This document shows, in pieces, positions 32,692 to 42,216 of a DNA stretch of 56,316 nt. The position numbers and the translations under genes were made by a program. Under the pieces are notes generated by a model. That model made no database searches. It saw nothing but the letters and a program-made list of their open reading frames with translations, and was not told the DNA's origin. This DNA comes from Halarsenatibacter sp964630835 (lineage in GTDB: Bacteria; Bacillota; Halanaerobiia; Halanaerobiales; Halarsenatibacteraceae). The stretch is taken from NCBI GenBank assembly GCA_964630835.1, contig CAZVZM010000006.1, forward strand, positions 1 to 56,316, given 5' to 3'. The number at the start of each line of letters is the position of its first letter. The first letter of the stretch is position 1.

Positions 32692-35535
32692 ATGTCAGAG
32701 GACAAAATAGTTGTAAAAGGTGCAGCCGAAAATAATCTCAAAAATATAGACATTGAAATACCCCGCAATCAGCTTGTTGTTATTACCGGATTGAGCGGTT
32801 CGGGAAAATCTTCACTCGCCTTTGACACTATTTACGCTGAGGGCCAGAGAAGATATGTGGAGTCTCTTTCCGCCTATGCCCGTCAGTTTTTAGGGCAGAT
32901 GGATAAACCCAAAGTCGATTACATCGAAGGTCTTTCGCCGGCTATTTCTATAGATCAAAAATCCAGCAGCCAGAATCCTCGCTCTACGGTGGGCACTGTA
33001 ACCGAAATTTATGACTATCTCCGTCTTCTCTATGCCCGGCTTGGGACACCTCACTGTCCCGAATGCGGGCGGGAAATATCATCTCAGACCGTGGATGAAA
33101 TTGTCGATCAGGTCCAGGAGCTGCCAGAAGGAAGCAAATTGAGGATACTTGCGCCGGTCGTCAGAGGACGAAAGGGCAGACACGAAAAGGTATTTGCCCG
33201 GGCGCGACGCGAGGGGTTTGTGCGGGTTCGAGTTAACGGAGAGGTTCGCATGCTCGATGAAGAAATTGAGCTGGATAAAAATGTAAAACACAGCATAGAA
33301 ATAGTTGTCGACAGACTTGTAATCAAAGAAGACATCAGGGAGCGACTTGCTGATTCTCTGGAGACCGCCCTGGAACACGGCGAGGGATTGGTCCTCGTCG
33401 ATCAGTTAAATGGGGATACAGTTTCTTTCAGCGAAAAATTTGCCTGTCCCGACTGCGAGATAAGCCTGGAGGAGCTGTCTCCCCGCATGTTTTCATTTAA
33501 CAGCCCCTATGGTGCCTGTGATAACTGCGACGGTCTGGGAATAAAAAAGGAGTTTGATCCAGAATTGCTGCTGGACAGGGAAAAATCGATTTCGAATGGA
33601 GGTATTATACCCTGGGCAAATTCCCGCAGTCGCTACTATCCTCAGCTGCTGGAGGCCCTGGCGGAGAAATATGATTTTTCTCTGGAAACTCCAATCAAAG
33701 ATCTTCCTGAAAATATTGTGGATATACTTCTTCGGGGTTCAGATCGCACTCTCGAATTTCCCTATACAAACAGATATGGCCGAACCCGGCAGCACACTAC
33801 ACAATTTAAGGGAGTAATTGGATACTTAAAGGAGAGAGTTGATCGCTCGGATTCTCCCGGTTCCCACAAACGGCTGGAAAAATTTATGAGCGAAAGGCCC
33901 TGTCAGAACTGCGGCGGGCAGAGATTAAAGCCTGAGGTTCTGGCGGTAACGGTGGGAGGAAAGTCCGTAGCTGAATTTACCTCGATGACAATTGGAGAAT
34001 CTCTGGAATTCCTGGATGAAGTTGAGGCCGGCCTGGATGAGCGCTCCCTCTACATTGGTGAAGAAATACTTAAGGAGATACGCAGCCGCCTTGGCTTTCT
34101 CCGGGATGTGGGGCTTGACTATCTCACTCTGGAGCGCAGCGCTGCCACTCTTTCAGGAGGTGAGGCTCAGCGTATTAGACTGGCAACTCAGATTGGATCC
34201 GGGCTGGTTGGAGTGATGTATATCCTCGATGAGCCCAGCATAGGCCTGCACCAGAGGGATAAAAACAGGCTGCTTCAGACCCTGGAAGGGATAAGAGATC
34301 TCGGCAATACCGTAATTGTGGTAGAACATGATGAAGAAACCATCCACACAGCGGATCATATCATAGATTTGGGTCCGGGAGCTGGAAAATCCGGAGGTCA
34401 TGTAGTTGTCAGCGGCGACCTGGGAGAAATTAAGAACTGTGAGGAGTCCTTAACCGGACAGTATCTCCGGGGAGAAAAGAAGATCCCCGTTCCCGAGCAG
34501 AGAGAAGAGGGCAGCGGGGAGCATCTCACCATAAAAGGGGCGAGACAGCATAATCTTAAGGACATCGATGTCAAAATCCCCCTGGGTACCTTCACATGTA
34601 TTACCGGAGTTTCTGGCTCCGGCAAGAGCACGCTGATAAATTATGTGCTCAAAAGGCGGCTGATGAAGGAACTCCACGATTCTACGGATCGTCCCGGTGA
34701 TCACGACAGCATTGAAGGCCTTGATAATATAGGAAAGGTAATAAATATTGATCAGTCGCCTATCGGAAGAACCCCCAGATCAAATACTGCAACCTATACC
34801 AAGGTGTTTGATTATATAAGAAAGCTTTTTGCCGACACTCCCGAGGCCAGGCGGCGCGGATATGATAAGGGCCGCTTCAGTTTTAATGTGAAGGGAGGCC
34901 GATGTGAGGCCTGCGGGGGCAGCGGCATGAAGGAAATAGAGATGCATTTTCTTCCCGATGTATACGTACCCTGTGAGGTATGCGAGGGAAAGCGCTATAA
35001 CCGGGAGACTTTAGAAATCACATATCGGGGCAAAACGATAGCCGACGTCCTGGAAATGACAGTTGAAGAAGCGCGGGAGTTTTTTGAAAACATATCTCCC
35101 CTCAAGCGAAGGCTTCAGACTCTCTGTGATGTAGGTCTTGGTTATATCCGCCTTGGTCAGCCGGCAACAACCCTTTCCGGGGGTGAGGCTCAGCGCGTGA
35201 AGATTTCCCGGGAGCTGGGCAAGAGAAGCACCGGCGATACGCTTTATTTGCTGGATGAACCCACCACCGGTCTTCACTTTGCTGATATTAAAAAACTTCT
35301 TTCAGTTCTTCGACGGCTTCGAGAGGGTGGAAACACTGTAATCGTTATTGAGCACAATCTTGATGTGGTAAAATCGGCGGATTATCTAATAGACCTGGGG
35401 CCGGAAGGCGGACATGAAGGGGGAGAAGTAATTGCCTGCGGCACCCCGGAGGAAGTTGCCCGCGAAAAGCAGTCCTACACCGGCAGATTTTTGCAGAGCA
35501 AATTGCCTGAAGTAAAAAAGAGCGGAGTTGTTTAA
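32692..35535 (+). CDS. uvrA: Excinuclease ABC subunit A
   Basis: UvrA is the dimeric ABC-type ATPase that first locates bulky DNA damage and loads UvrB. Two nucleotide-binding cassettes are visible: GLSGSGKSSLAFDT near residue 30 and GVSGSGKSTL near 645, with two ABC signatures (TLSGGEAQRIRLATQ and TLSGGEAQRVKISRE). Zinc-binding cysteine pairs occur at CPDC/CDNC and CEAC/CEVC. The 947-residue length is standard. The gene lies 205 bases after uvrB. Confidence 0.98.
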   Translation: MSEDKIVVKGAAENNLKNIDIEIPRNQLVVITGLSGSGKSSLAFDTIYAEGQRRYVESLSAYARQFLGQMDKPKVDYIEGLSPAISIDQKSSSQNPRSTVGTVTEIYDYLRLLYARLGTPHCPECGREISSQTVDEIVDQVQELPEGSKLRILAPVVRGRKGRHEKVFARARREGFVRVRVNGEVRMLDEEIELDKNVKHSIEIVVDRLVIKEDIRERLADSLETALEHGEGLVLVDQLNGDTVSFSEKFACPDCEISLEELSPRMFSFNSPYGACDNCDGLGIKKEFDPELLLDREKSISNGGIIPWANSRSRYYPQLLEALAEKYDFSLETPIKDLPENIVDILLRGSDRTLEFPYTNRYGRTRQHTTQFKGVIGYLKERVDRSDSPGSHKRLEKFMSERPCQNCGGQRLKPEVLAVTVGGKSVAEFTSMTIGESLEFLDEVEAGLDERSLYIGEEILKEIRSRLGFLRDVGLDYLTLERSAATLSGGEAQRIRLATQIGSGLVGVMYILDEPSIGLHQRDKNRLLQTLEGIRDLGNTVIVVEHDEETIHTADHIIDLGPGAGKSGGHVVVSGDLGEIKNCEESLTGQYLRGEKKIPVPEQREEGSGEHLTIKGARQHNLKDIDVKIPLGTFTCITGVSGSGKSTLINYVLKRRLMKELHDSTDRPGDHDSIEGLDNIGKVINIDQSPIGRTPRSNTATYTKVFDYIRKLFADTPEARRRGYDKGRFSFNVKGGRCEACGGSGMKEIEMHFLPDVYVPCEVCEGKRYNRETLEITYRGKTIADVLEMTVEEAREFFENISPLKRRLQTLCDVGLGYIRLGQPATTLSGGEAQRVKISRELGKRSTGDTLYLLDEPTTGLHFADIKKLLSVLRRLREGGNTVIVIEHNLDVVKSADYLIDLGPEGGHEGGEVIACGTPEEVAREKQSYTGRFLQSKLPEVKKSGVV

Positions 35536-35550
35536 CAGATTACAATTCAT

Positions 35551-35668
35551 AGGAAGTTGTAAGGTGAAGTGATGCCTGGAATTTTCGAAGGTCGGGTCAG
35601 GTTCATGGTCGAAAACTAAACTGAAGCAGAGGAAAAATTTCATTGTGAGCGGAACCTCATAGCTTCCT
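35551..35668 (+). repeat. Dispersed palindromic element, copy 4 (full length)
   Basis: The left end AGGAAGTTGTAAGGT (35551-35565) and the right end ACCTCATAGCTTCCT (35654-35668) are imperfect inverted repeats. The interior shares a long stretch, from GGTCGAAAACTAAACTGAAG through CATTGTGAGCGGA, nearly base for base with copy 6 at 42058-42174. It lies wholly in the uvrA-uvrC spacer. Confidence 0.8.
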
Positions 35669-35726
35669 CCAGCAACTGATGTGGAGAAGAACCTTGTAGT
35701 ATTTCTGTCGGCGGAGGTGAGGCATC

Positions 35727-37649
35727 TTGAATGATGGAGACTTTGAAAAGGTTTCAGAAAATAATAATGATGGAGAGGGAAATAGAGAGAATTTTGAGGA
35801 TTTTAATCCCGGAGAAAAAAAGATGAAAGCTCAGCTCAAAGAGCTCCCATCCCGTCCGGGAGTATACATGTTTAAGGATAGCGGTGGAGAAGTAATCTAT
35901 GTTGGCAAGGCAAAATCTCTGCGCAGCAGATTGAGATCGTACTTTAATGGCAGCAGCAGGCGCTATAAGTCCAGACTCCTCCAGGAAGAGGCGGCTGATT
36001 TTGACTATCTCATTACGGAGAATGAAGTGGAAGCATATATTTTGGAAGCAAATCTGATTAAAAAGCACGGTCCTCGCTATAATGTTCAACTCAAAGATGA
36101 TAAAACCTATCCCTATATAAAGATAACTGCTCAGGAGGAATTTCCTCGAATTAAAAAGACCAGGATTATAAAGGAGGATGGTGCCCGCTATTTCGGACCC
36201 TATGCGGATGTGGAAGCTGTATACAGAGTGATGGGTACAGTTAAAGATTTATTCAAATTGCGACGCTGCAGCGGTGAAATCGGAGATGCCCGGAGCGGGG
36301 GAGATGGACCCTGCCTCAACTACCACATAGATAAATGTGCCGCCCCCTGTACTGGAGAAGTTGATTCCGGAGAGTATGGAAAAAAAATTGAAAGTATATG
36401 CAGTTTTCTGGCTGGAAGGGAGAGCGGTCTGCTGGCCCTTGTGGAGGAGCAGATGCGAAGGGCTGCAGAGGAAAAACAATTTGAAGAGGCAGCTGATTTT
36501 CGCGATGGTTTAAGGGCGTTAAAAAAACTTTCCCGCCGGCAAAAGGTGGCCTCCGGCAGGCAGCATAACCTTGATGCTGCCGCCCTGGTTATCAGTGAAG
36601 AAAAAAAGCTGGCCTGCGTTCAAATGTTATTTGTGCGGAACGGAAGGCTGGTAGGTCAGGACTATGTGCTGCTGCAGGAAACTGATCTCCGGGACAGTAA
36701 AGAGGCTATGTCTTCATTTTTGCAGCAATATTATGCTGGCTCTGTGGACATTCCTCCAGAAATAATAGTCACTCCTGAGCCTGCTGAAAGAGATGTAATT
36801 AAGGCCGGTTTAAGCCGGGAAAGAGGAAGCAAGTTAAACCTGAAAAAGCCCGAGCAGGGAGACAAAAAAGAACTTTTGTCTATGGCCGGAGAGAATGCTC
36901 AAGAAAACCTCAAAAGAGCAGAAATAAAAAGGAAGTATCAGGAGGAGCAGTCCGCCCGTGAGCTTGCCGAACTCAGAGATAGACTCAATATGAAAAAATT
37001 ACCCCATTATATAGAAGGGTTTGATATTTCCAATCTGAGAAGTGAGGCTGCGGCTGCTGCAATGGTCGTTTTTAAAGGGGGGAGTCCGGCCAAAGACATG
37101 TACCGCCGGTTTAAAATAAAAGATGTTAAGGGCCAGGATGATTATGCTATGCTTCAGGAAGTTTTAAATCGAAGATATTCAAGACTTCTTGAGGAGGATA
37201 GAGAACTTCCCGATTTAATTCTTATAGATGGTGGAAAAGGTCAGCTCAGCTCAGCGAGGGAGATCTTAAATGAACTGGGGCTTAATAATTTGAAAATTAT
37301 TTCTCTGGCAAAAAAAAGAGAGGAGATTTTTATTCCTTCGGAGGAGGACCCGTTGAGGATATCCCGGAGGTCTCCGGCCCTTAAACTTCTGCAGCGGATT
37401 AGAAATGAGGCTCATCGCTTTGCAGTGAATTATCACCGCAAGCTGCGATCGCGGCGCCTCACAGAGAGCATGCTGGACCAGATTTCGGGGGTTGGCCCTG
37501 AACTGCGTCGGTCACTGCTTCAGCATTTTGGTTCTCTGGGAGAGGTACGCAACGCCACCAGGGAGCAGCTGCAGGAGGTCAGTGGTATTGGGCCCGCCAG
37601 GGCGGACAAAATTTACTCATATCTGCGGGATCATACCCGGCAGGTGTAA
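35727..37649 (+). CDS. uvrC: Excinuclease ABC subunit C
   Basis: UvrC makes both incisions in nucleotide excision repair. The GIY-YIG nuclease (GVYMFKDSGGEVIYVGKAKS) lies near residue 45-65, a UVR motif near 250, the RNase-H-like C-terminal nuclease region (EGFDISNLRSE...LILIDGGKGQ) in the second half, and helix-hairpin-helix repeats at the end (ISGVGPELRRSLL, VSGIGPARADKI). I keep TTG 35727, which has GGAGGTGAGG upstream; this gives an acidic, non-conserved extension of 32 residues. ATG 35823 with GGAG is a real alternative and would match other UvrC proteins better. Confidence 0.95.
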   Translation: MNDGDFEKVSENNNDGEGNRENFEDFNPGEKKMKAQLKELPSRPGVYMFKDSGGEVIYVGKAKSLRSRLRSYFNGSSRRYKSRLLQEEAADFDYLITENEVEAYILEANLIKKHGPRYNVQLKDDKTYPYIKITAQEEFPRIKKTRIIKEDGARYFGPYADVEAVYRVMGTVKDLFKLRRCSGEIGDARSGGDGPCLNYHIDKCAAPCTGEVDSGEYGKKIESICSFLAGRESGLLALVEEQMRRAAEEKQFEEAADFRDGLRALKKLSRRQKVASGRQHNLDAAALVISEEKKLACVQMLFVRNGRLVGQDYVLLQETDLRDSKEAMSSFLQQYYAGSVDIPPEIIVTPEPAERDVIKAGLSRERGSKLNLKKPEQGDKKELLSMAGENAQENLKRAEIKRKYQEEQSARELAELRDRLNMKKLPHYIEGFDISNLRSEAAAAAMVVFKGGSPAKDMYRRFKIKDVKGQDDYAMLQEVLNRRYSRLLEEDRELPDLILIDGGKGQLSSAREILNELGLNNLKIISLAKKREEIFIPSEEDPLRISRRSPALKLLQRIRNEAHRFAVNYHRKLRSRRLTESMLDQISGVGPELRRSLLQHFGSLGEVRNATREQLQEVSGIGPARADKIYSYLRDHTRQV

Positions 37650-37914
37650 ATGTGCTGAAAATTTTGGTCGAAAGCTGAGCTTAAGCAGAGAAAAAATTTC
37701 ATGTGAACGGAGCATCATATCTTTTAAATGAAATGCTGGCGGCAAAAATGTGAATTGCACGTTGCAATAGAGGGCTTCCTGACACAGCGGAGGATGGCCA
37801 GGGGGAAGGAGTATCATATTTAATATTGAAGTATATTTATACAGGGAAATATTAGAGAAAAGTTTTCCAGGGGAGTTTCAGGTTTAAACACAATTTAATG
37901 GGGGAGATATTATA
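37650..37914. other. uvrC-glyA spacer
   Basis: 265 bases without a gene. The first part is a truncated repeat copy (37656-37724). A modest promoter candidate follows: TTGAAG (37826-37831) and TATTAG (37850-37855), 18 bases apart. A GGGGGAG site precedes glyA. No terminator hairpin with a T-run was seen after uvrC. Confidence 0.5.
37656..37724 (+). repeat. Dispersed palindromic element, copy 5 (truncated)
   Basis: The segment GGTCGAAAGCTGAGCTTAAG, then AGAGAAAAAATTTCATGTGA and CGGAGCATCATATCTT, follows the right half of the full copies with small changes. The left third is missing; the copy begins within a few bases of the uvrC stop. Confidence 0.65.
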
Positions 37915-39153
37915 ATGAGTGAGCTGAGTGAGCGGGACGAAAAGATATATAACCTTATCGAAAAAGAGAGCGAGAGGCAGGAGAATAATATTGAGTTGAT
38001 AGCTTCAGAAAATTTTGTCAGTGAAGCTGTAAAAGAAGCTGCTGGCTCCTGTCTCACCAACAAATATGCAGAGGGCTATCCCGGAAATCGCTACTATGGA
38101 GGCTGTGAATTTGTGGATGAAGTGGAGGATCTGGCCCGTGATCGTGCCGAAGAAATTTTTGAAGCAGATCATGCAAACGTGCAGCCCCACTCTGGCTCTC
38201 AGGCCAATCAGGCAGTTTTTTTTGCTGCCCTGTCGCCGGGAGATACAATCCTGTCCATGGACCTGACTCATGGAGGTCACCTCACTCATGGCAGCCCGGT
38301 TAATATTTCCGGAGATTATTTTGATGTCGTTCATTACGGTGTTGATAAAAACAAAGAGATCATAAATTTTAATCAGGTTTCCATGCTTGCCAAAGAATTT
38401 GATCCTGAACTGATAATTGCCGGAGCCAGCGCCTATCCGCGCATTATCAATTTCAAAAAATTTCGGGAGATTGCAGACGAAGTCGATGCCTATTTAATGG
38501 TTGATATGGCTCATATAGCCGGCCTGGTGGCGGCCAATCTACATCCAAATCCTGTGGAAGAGGCCGATTTTGTTACCAGCACCACACATAAGACGCTGCG
38601 CAGCACGAGAGGTGGTTTGATACTCTGTGATGAGGAATATGCAGAGATGATAGATAAGGCGGTGTTTCCCGGCATACAGGGAGGACCTCTTATGCATATT
38701 ATTGCTGCAAAGGCGGTGGGATTTAAGGAAGCTCTCACCGATGAATTTGTAGAATATCAGGAACAGACCGTCAGCAATGCCCGCAGGCTGGGTGAGAAGC
38801 TTGAAGAATACGGTATGAGGCTTGTATCGGGAGGCACCGATAACCATCTGCTGCTCGTTGATCTGACCAATATGGATATAACCGGCAGGGAAGCTGAAGA
38901 CACGCTGGATAAAGTATCTATAACTGTTAATAAAAATACAATTCCCTTTGAAGAGCGCAGCCCACGGGTGACAAGCGGCATCAGACTTGGTACTCCCGCA
39001 GTTACTACCATGGGGATGCAGGAAAGTGAGATGGAAAAGATTGGAGAGTTTATATATGAAACTCTTAAGCATAAAGATGATGAAGATAAACTTGAGGATA
39101 TCAAACAGGAGGTGCGGAGTTTAACTGAGAGTTTTTCTCTGCTCCGCTCGTGA
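37915..39153 (+). CDS. glyA: Serine hydroxymethyltransferase
   Basis: GlyA is a PLP enzyme that converts serine and tetrahydrofolate to glycine and methylene-tetrahydrofolate. The PLP lysine motif VTSTTHKTLRSTRGG, the N-terminal ELIASENFVSEAV and the C-terminal GIRLGTPAVTTMGMQE are all typical. At 412 residues the length is standard. The ATG follows a GGGGGAG site. It has no operon partner on either side that shares the pathway. Confidence 0.98.
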   Translation: MSELSERDEKIYNLIEKESERQENNIELIASENFVSEAVKEAAGSCLTNKYAEGYPGNRYYGGCEFVDEVEDLARDRAEEIFEADHANVQPHSGSQANQAVFFAALSPGDTILSMDLTHGGHLTHGSPVNISGDYFDVVHYGVDKNKEIINFNQVSMLAKEFDPELIIAGASAYPRIINFKKFREIADEVDAYLMVDMAHIAGLVAANLHPNPVEEADFVTSTTHKTLRSTRGGLILCDEEYAEMIDKAVFPGIQGGPLMHIIAAKAVGFKEALTDEFVEYQEQTVSNARRLGEKLEEYGMRLVSGGTDNHLLLVDLTNMDITGREAEDTLDKVSITVNKNTIPFEERSPRVTSGIRLGTPAVTTMGMQESEMEKIGEFIYETLKHKDDEDKLEDIKQEVRSLTESFSLLRS

Positions 39154-39282
39154 CCTCTATTCCCGATTTTTATAAATTGCTTTTCTTTAAAAAATTTTTT
39201 TTAGCTGCAGCTTTTCAGGAGGAAGTCAGGTAAAGGGAATTTTCTTGCTTAATTAAGCGGTCAATAACAGGAGGAAAGCTGG

Positions 39283-40104
39283 ATGGAATATAAACTTGTA
39301 GCGCTTGATCTGGATGACACTCTGCTTCGACCCGATCAGACAATTGATCCGCAGGCAAAGGGGTTGATTTTGGAACTGAAGAAAAGAGGACTTGAATTTA
39401 TTATTGCCACAGGTCGCTCTTACAGCGCTGCTCTCCCTTTCTACAGAGATTTAAATTTAAATACCTCTATTATCTGTCATAATGGCGCACATGTCAGGTC
39501 GGCAGAGGGGAAAATACTTTTACACAGGCCGATTTCACCGGATCTGGCTCGAGAGGTTCTGCAATTTGCCAGTGAGCATGGGCTGGAAGCCTGTGCTTAT
39601 ATTAAGGATGATCTTATGTTTCGTCGGCGGACCGACCTCACCTGCTCCTATGAATACAGCACCGGAATCAGAGGAAATCCGACACATTATCCCCTGTATA
39701 AGGTGATAGATGAACCTCCTGCAAAAATATTGATTCTGGAAGATGATAAGAAACGTCATGAATATTATCTGCAGCTTATAGAGGAACGCTATAGAAAGAG
39801 ATTGAATATAACAACTTCCAGGCCTGAGTTTATTGAAATAATTGCCAGCGGAGTTGATAAGTCCCGGGCTTTATCTGATCTCTGTCGAAGGAAGGGTTTT
39901 GACAGGGAGGAGACGGTGGCGGTTGGCAATGGCTTAAATGATTTAGAAATGATAAAGTGGGCCGGGCTGGGAGCAGCTGTGGCGAACGCTCCGGAGACTG
40001 TGCGCACAGCCGCAGATATTGTAACTGCCAGCAATGAGGAGGAGGGAGTTGCCAGATTTCTCCAGGAGTTGTTTCAGACGGCTGCCCATGATAGATCAGG
40101 TTAA
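39283..40104 (+). CDS. Cof-type HAD-superfamily phosphatase
   Basis: This 273-residue protein has the HAD motif I (LDLDDTLL), motif II-type ATGR segment, and the motif III/IV GNGLNDLEMIKWAGLGAAVANA of the Cof (IIB cap) subfamily. Such enzymes dephosphorylate sugar phosphates or flavin and PLP-type substrates; the actual substrate cannot be told from sequence. ATG 39283 is preceded by AGGAGG. It is followed at 37 bases by a membrane protein gene. Confidence 0.9.
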   Translation: MEYKLVALDLDDTLLRPDQTIDPQAKGLILELKKRGLEFIIATGRSYSAALPFYRDLNLNTSIICHNGAHVRSAEGKILLHRPISPDLAREVLQFASEHGLEACAYIKDDLMFRRRTDLTCSYEYSTGIRGNPTHYPLYKVIDEPPAKILILEDDKKRHEYYLQLIEERYRKRLNITTSRPEFIEIIASGVDKSRALSDLCRRKGFDREETVAVGNGLNDLEMIKWAGLGAAVANAPETVRTAADIVTASNEEEGVARFLQELFQTAAHDRSG

Positions 40105-40141
40105 CCTCAGATGAAAGAGGGAGGAAAGGCGGGAAAATTCA

Positions 40142-40810
40142 GTGGTCTTTTTGGATATAGTTAAAGCTGTTTTCAGGGAGTTTTACAGTTCATTATTTTT
40201 TTATATTTTTTTAAGCTTTATCTGGTTTTTGCTTTCTACTCCAATAATATTTCTGGGCTTAAATTCGCTGCTCGGTGGAGTGAATTTGCTTTTTTTGCTG
40301 CCGGCTCTTTTGCTGGGCCCGATATTTTTGTCCGGTCTGAAAACCGTGAGCTGTAGAACCGGGGAAAAAGGAGCCAGGTTAAGACAAATTTTTACTGAGC
40401 TGCCGGGATCCTTTATATCCGGACTGGTGGGCATAATTTATGCCGGCATATTTTATGCAGTATTTTATGTTGCTTTTAATTTTTATCTGGTTCGGGCAGA
40501 AAACAATTTTTTTATGATGGTTCTGGCGGTTCTGGTTCTCTATTTTGCTCTGGTATTCACCATTTCGCAGATGTATTTCTGGGGGCTGAGCGCCCTTCGA
40601 CCAGAATTATCATTTTGGGAAAAAGTTAAATATTCTTTTTTATTGTTTATTGATAATTTGATCCAGTCTTTTCTCTGGCTTATGGGACTGCTCGGAATTG
40701 TAGCCCTGCTGCTTATTATAACTCCCGGCCTTCCCGTGTTGTTTTTTAGTCTCACCTCGCTTCTTATAATAGTTGGTACCAGAAAACTTTCAGATCCGTA
40801 TTCTTTTTAG
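40142..40810 (+). CDS. Six-helix membrane protein, DUF624-like
   Basis: The 222-residue product has about six hydrophobic helices and little else. The opening WFLLSTPIIFLG and the late FIDNLIQSFLWLMG layout resemble the DUF624 (YesV) family, often encoded beside carbohydrate transport and degradation genes in Firmicutes. Here it precedes a ROK sugar kinase, which is at least consistent. GTG 40142 is the start; the ribosome site is weak (GGCGGGAAAATTCA before it). Family assignment is moderate and function unknown. Confidence 0.65.
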   Translation: MVFLDIVKAVFREFYSSLFFYIFLSFIWFLLSTPIIFLGLNSLLGGVNLLFLLPALLLGPIFLSGLKTVSCRTGEKGARLRQIFTELPGSFISGLVGIIYAGIFYAVFYVAFNFYLVRAENNFFMMVLAVLVLYFALVFTISQMYFWGLSALRPELSFWEKVKYSFLLFIDNLIQSFLWLMGLLGIVALLLIITPGLPVLFFSLTSLLIIVGTRKLSDPYSF

Positions 40811-40994
40811 ACATACTGTGTTATGCGTATTATATGATGTATTATATGCGGGCGTGTAATTTTTTGCCAGTGAGTTTTGGCCTGACAAAAATGGCATTTA
40901 AAGATATCTGGTCCTCGGCCCAGGATGTCCCGGCTGAGCGCAAGCTCGCAGAAAATATGATTTGGGAAGAATATCTGTTTCGGGAGGTTTTTTC

Positions 40995-41993
40995 ATGGAA
41001 ACAATTTATGCTGGAGTTGATCTCGGAGGAACGAAGATTTTAACCGCTTTATCCGATAATGAAGGCAATCTTTTGGGGAGACATCGGTTAAATACAGAAG
41101 CCCAAAAGGGGCAGCAAAAAATAATCGAAAATATCTTCAGAAGTCTTAGCAGGGCTGCTGGCCGGGGAGGGATTGAGCTGTCAGATTTGCAGGCAGTTGG
41201 TGTCGGTTCTCCCGGTCCCCTTGATCCTGAAGAAGGAATTGTTCATGCCACTTCCAATCTTCCTTTCTCTGATTTTCCTCTAAAAAATATGTTGAAAGAA
41301 AAAATTGATCTGCCAGTTTACGTTGATAATGATGCCAATGCTGCTGCGCTGGGAGAATATCTATTTGGAGCGGGACAGGGGGGCGGAGATCAAATATATA
41401 TCACTGTAAGCACCGGTGTGGGGGGAGGAGTCATAATAGATGGCGAAATCTATCACGGCAGCGGCAGTGGTGCTGGTGAAATAGGTCATATGATTATAAA
41501 CCCCGGTGGCCCCACCTGCGGTTTCGGCCAGCATCGCGGCTGTCTGGAAGCAATGGCCTCCGGAACTGCCATAGCCCGGGAAGCTTCCAGGGTTATAGAA
41601 ACTGGCAGGGCTCCGGAATTAAAATCCAGACTTTATGATGCCTGTATAGATCCGAAAAAAGCTAAAATTCCCGGTGACCTGATAGCTGATGCGGCCCGGG
41701 AAGGCAATGAAGCTTTAAGAGCTGTATTTAAAGAGATGGGCTTTTATCTGGGGATTGGAGCTGCCAATTTGATTTCAATTTTTAATCCTGACAGGATTAT
41801 TTTTGGCGGAGGAGTCATGGAGGCCAGAGATTTATTTTGGGAGGAAATGCTTATCAGCCTCGGTGATCATGCTCTGGTCTCTTCTCGGCAGGAATGTGAG
41901 CTTCTCGAAGCAGAGCTGGGAGAGGAGACCGGGGTGATTGGAGCTCTTGCTCTGGCGCTCAAAGCGGAAAATAGAAATGGATCTTCTTCATAA
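40995..41993 (+). CDS. ROK-family sugar kinase (probable glucokinase)
   Basis: The 332-residue protein begins with the phosphate-binding YAGVDLGGTK and has the ROK signature around GEIGHMIINPGGPTCGFGQHRG. The catalytic Asp lies in VDNDANAAALGE. The usual zinc motif CxCGxxGCxE is altered here to CGFGQHRGCLE: the second Cys is Phe and one residue is inserted. The frame is open from TTG 40962, but ATG 40995 has GGGAGG seven bases upstream and matches family starts. Glucokinase is the likely activity; other hexoses are possible. Confidence 0.85.
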   Translation: METIYAGVDLGGTKILTALSDNEGNLLGRHRLNTEAQKGQQKIIENIFRSLSRAAGRGGIELSDLQAVGVGSPGPLDPEEGIVHATSNLPFSDFPLKNMLKEKIDLPVYVDNDANAAALGEYLFGAGQGGGDQIYITVSTGVGGGVIIDGEIYHGSGSGAGEIGHMIINPGGPTCGFGQHRGCLEAMASGTAIAREASRVIETGRAPELKSRLYDACIDPKKAKIPGDLIADAAREGNEALRAVFKEMGFYLGIGAANLISIFNPDRIIFGGGVMEARDLFWEEMLISLGDHALVSSRQECELLEAELGEETGVIGALALALKAENRNGSSS

Positions 41994-42216
41994 CCATTGG
42001 TGAAATTTACGACATATGCATGTAAAACGATAGCTTTTCACCTCTTATTACATTACAGGAAGCCATGAGGCGAAGTGATACACGAAATTTTTCAAAGCCC
42101 GGGTCGGGTCCATGGCCGAAAACTAAACTGAAGCAGAGGAAAAATTTCATTGTGAGCGGAGCCGCATAGCTTCCATGAATGAGATCTATAAAAGTGGGAA
42201 GGGAGGTTATTTTACC
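41994..42216. other. Spacer before the surface-protein gene
   Basis: About 223 bases: some 60 bases of AT-rich sequence, then a full copy of the palindromic element (42058-42174), then 42 bases with the GGGAGG site of the next gene. No terminator with a T-run is evident after the kinase gene, unless the element hairpin serves as one. Confidence 0.5.
42058..42174 (+). repeat. Dispersed palindromic element, copy 6 (full length, reference copy)
   Basis: Terminal inverted repeats GGAAGCCATGAGGC (42058-42071) and GCCGCATAGCTTCC (42161-42174) pair at 12 of 14 positions. Inside them GAAATTTTTC (42084-42093) and GAAAAATTTC (42139-42148) are a perfect inverted pair. The whole element could fold into one long interrupted hairpin of about 117 bases. 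No reading frame is present and no clear target-site duplication could be established by eye. Confidence 0.85.

Noticed and set aside
40834..41043. Possible 69-residue gene before the ROK kinase
   Set aside because: It runs into the kinase gene in another frame, has no clear ribosome site and matches nothing. The kinase start at 40995 is much better supported.
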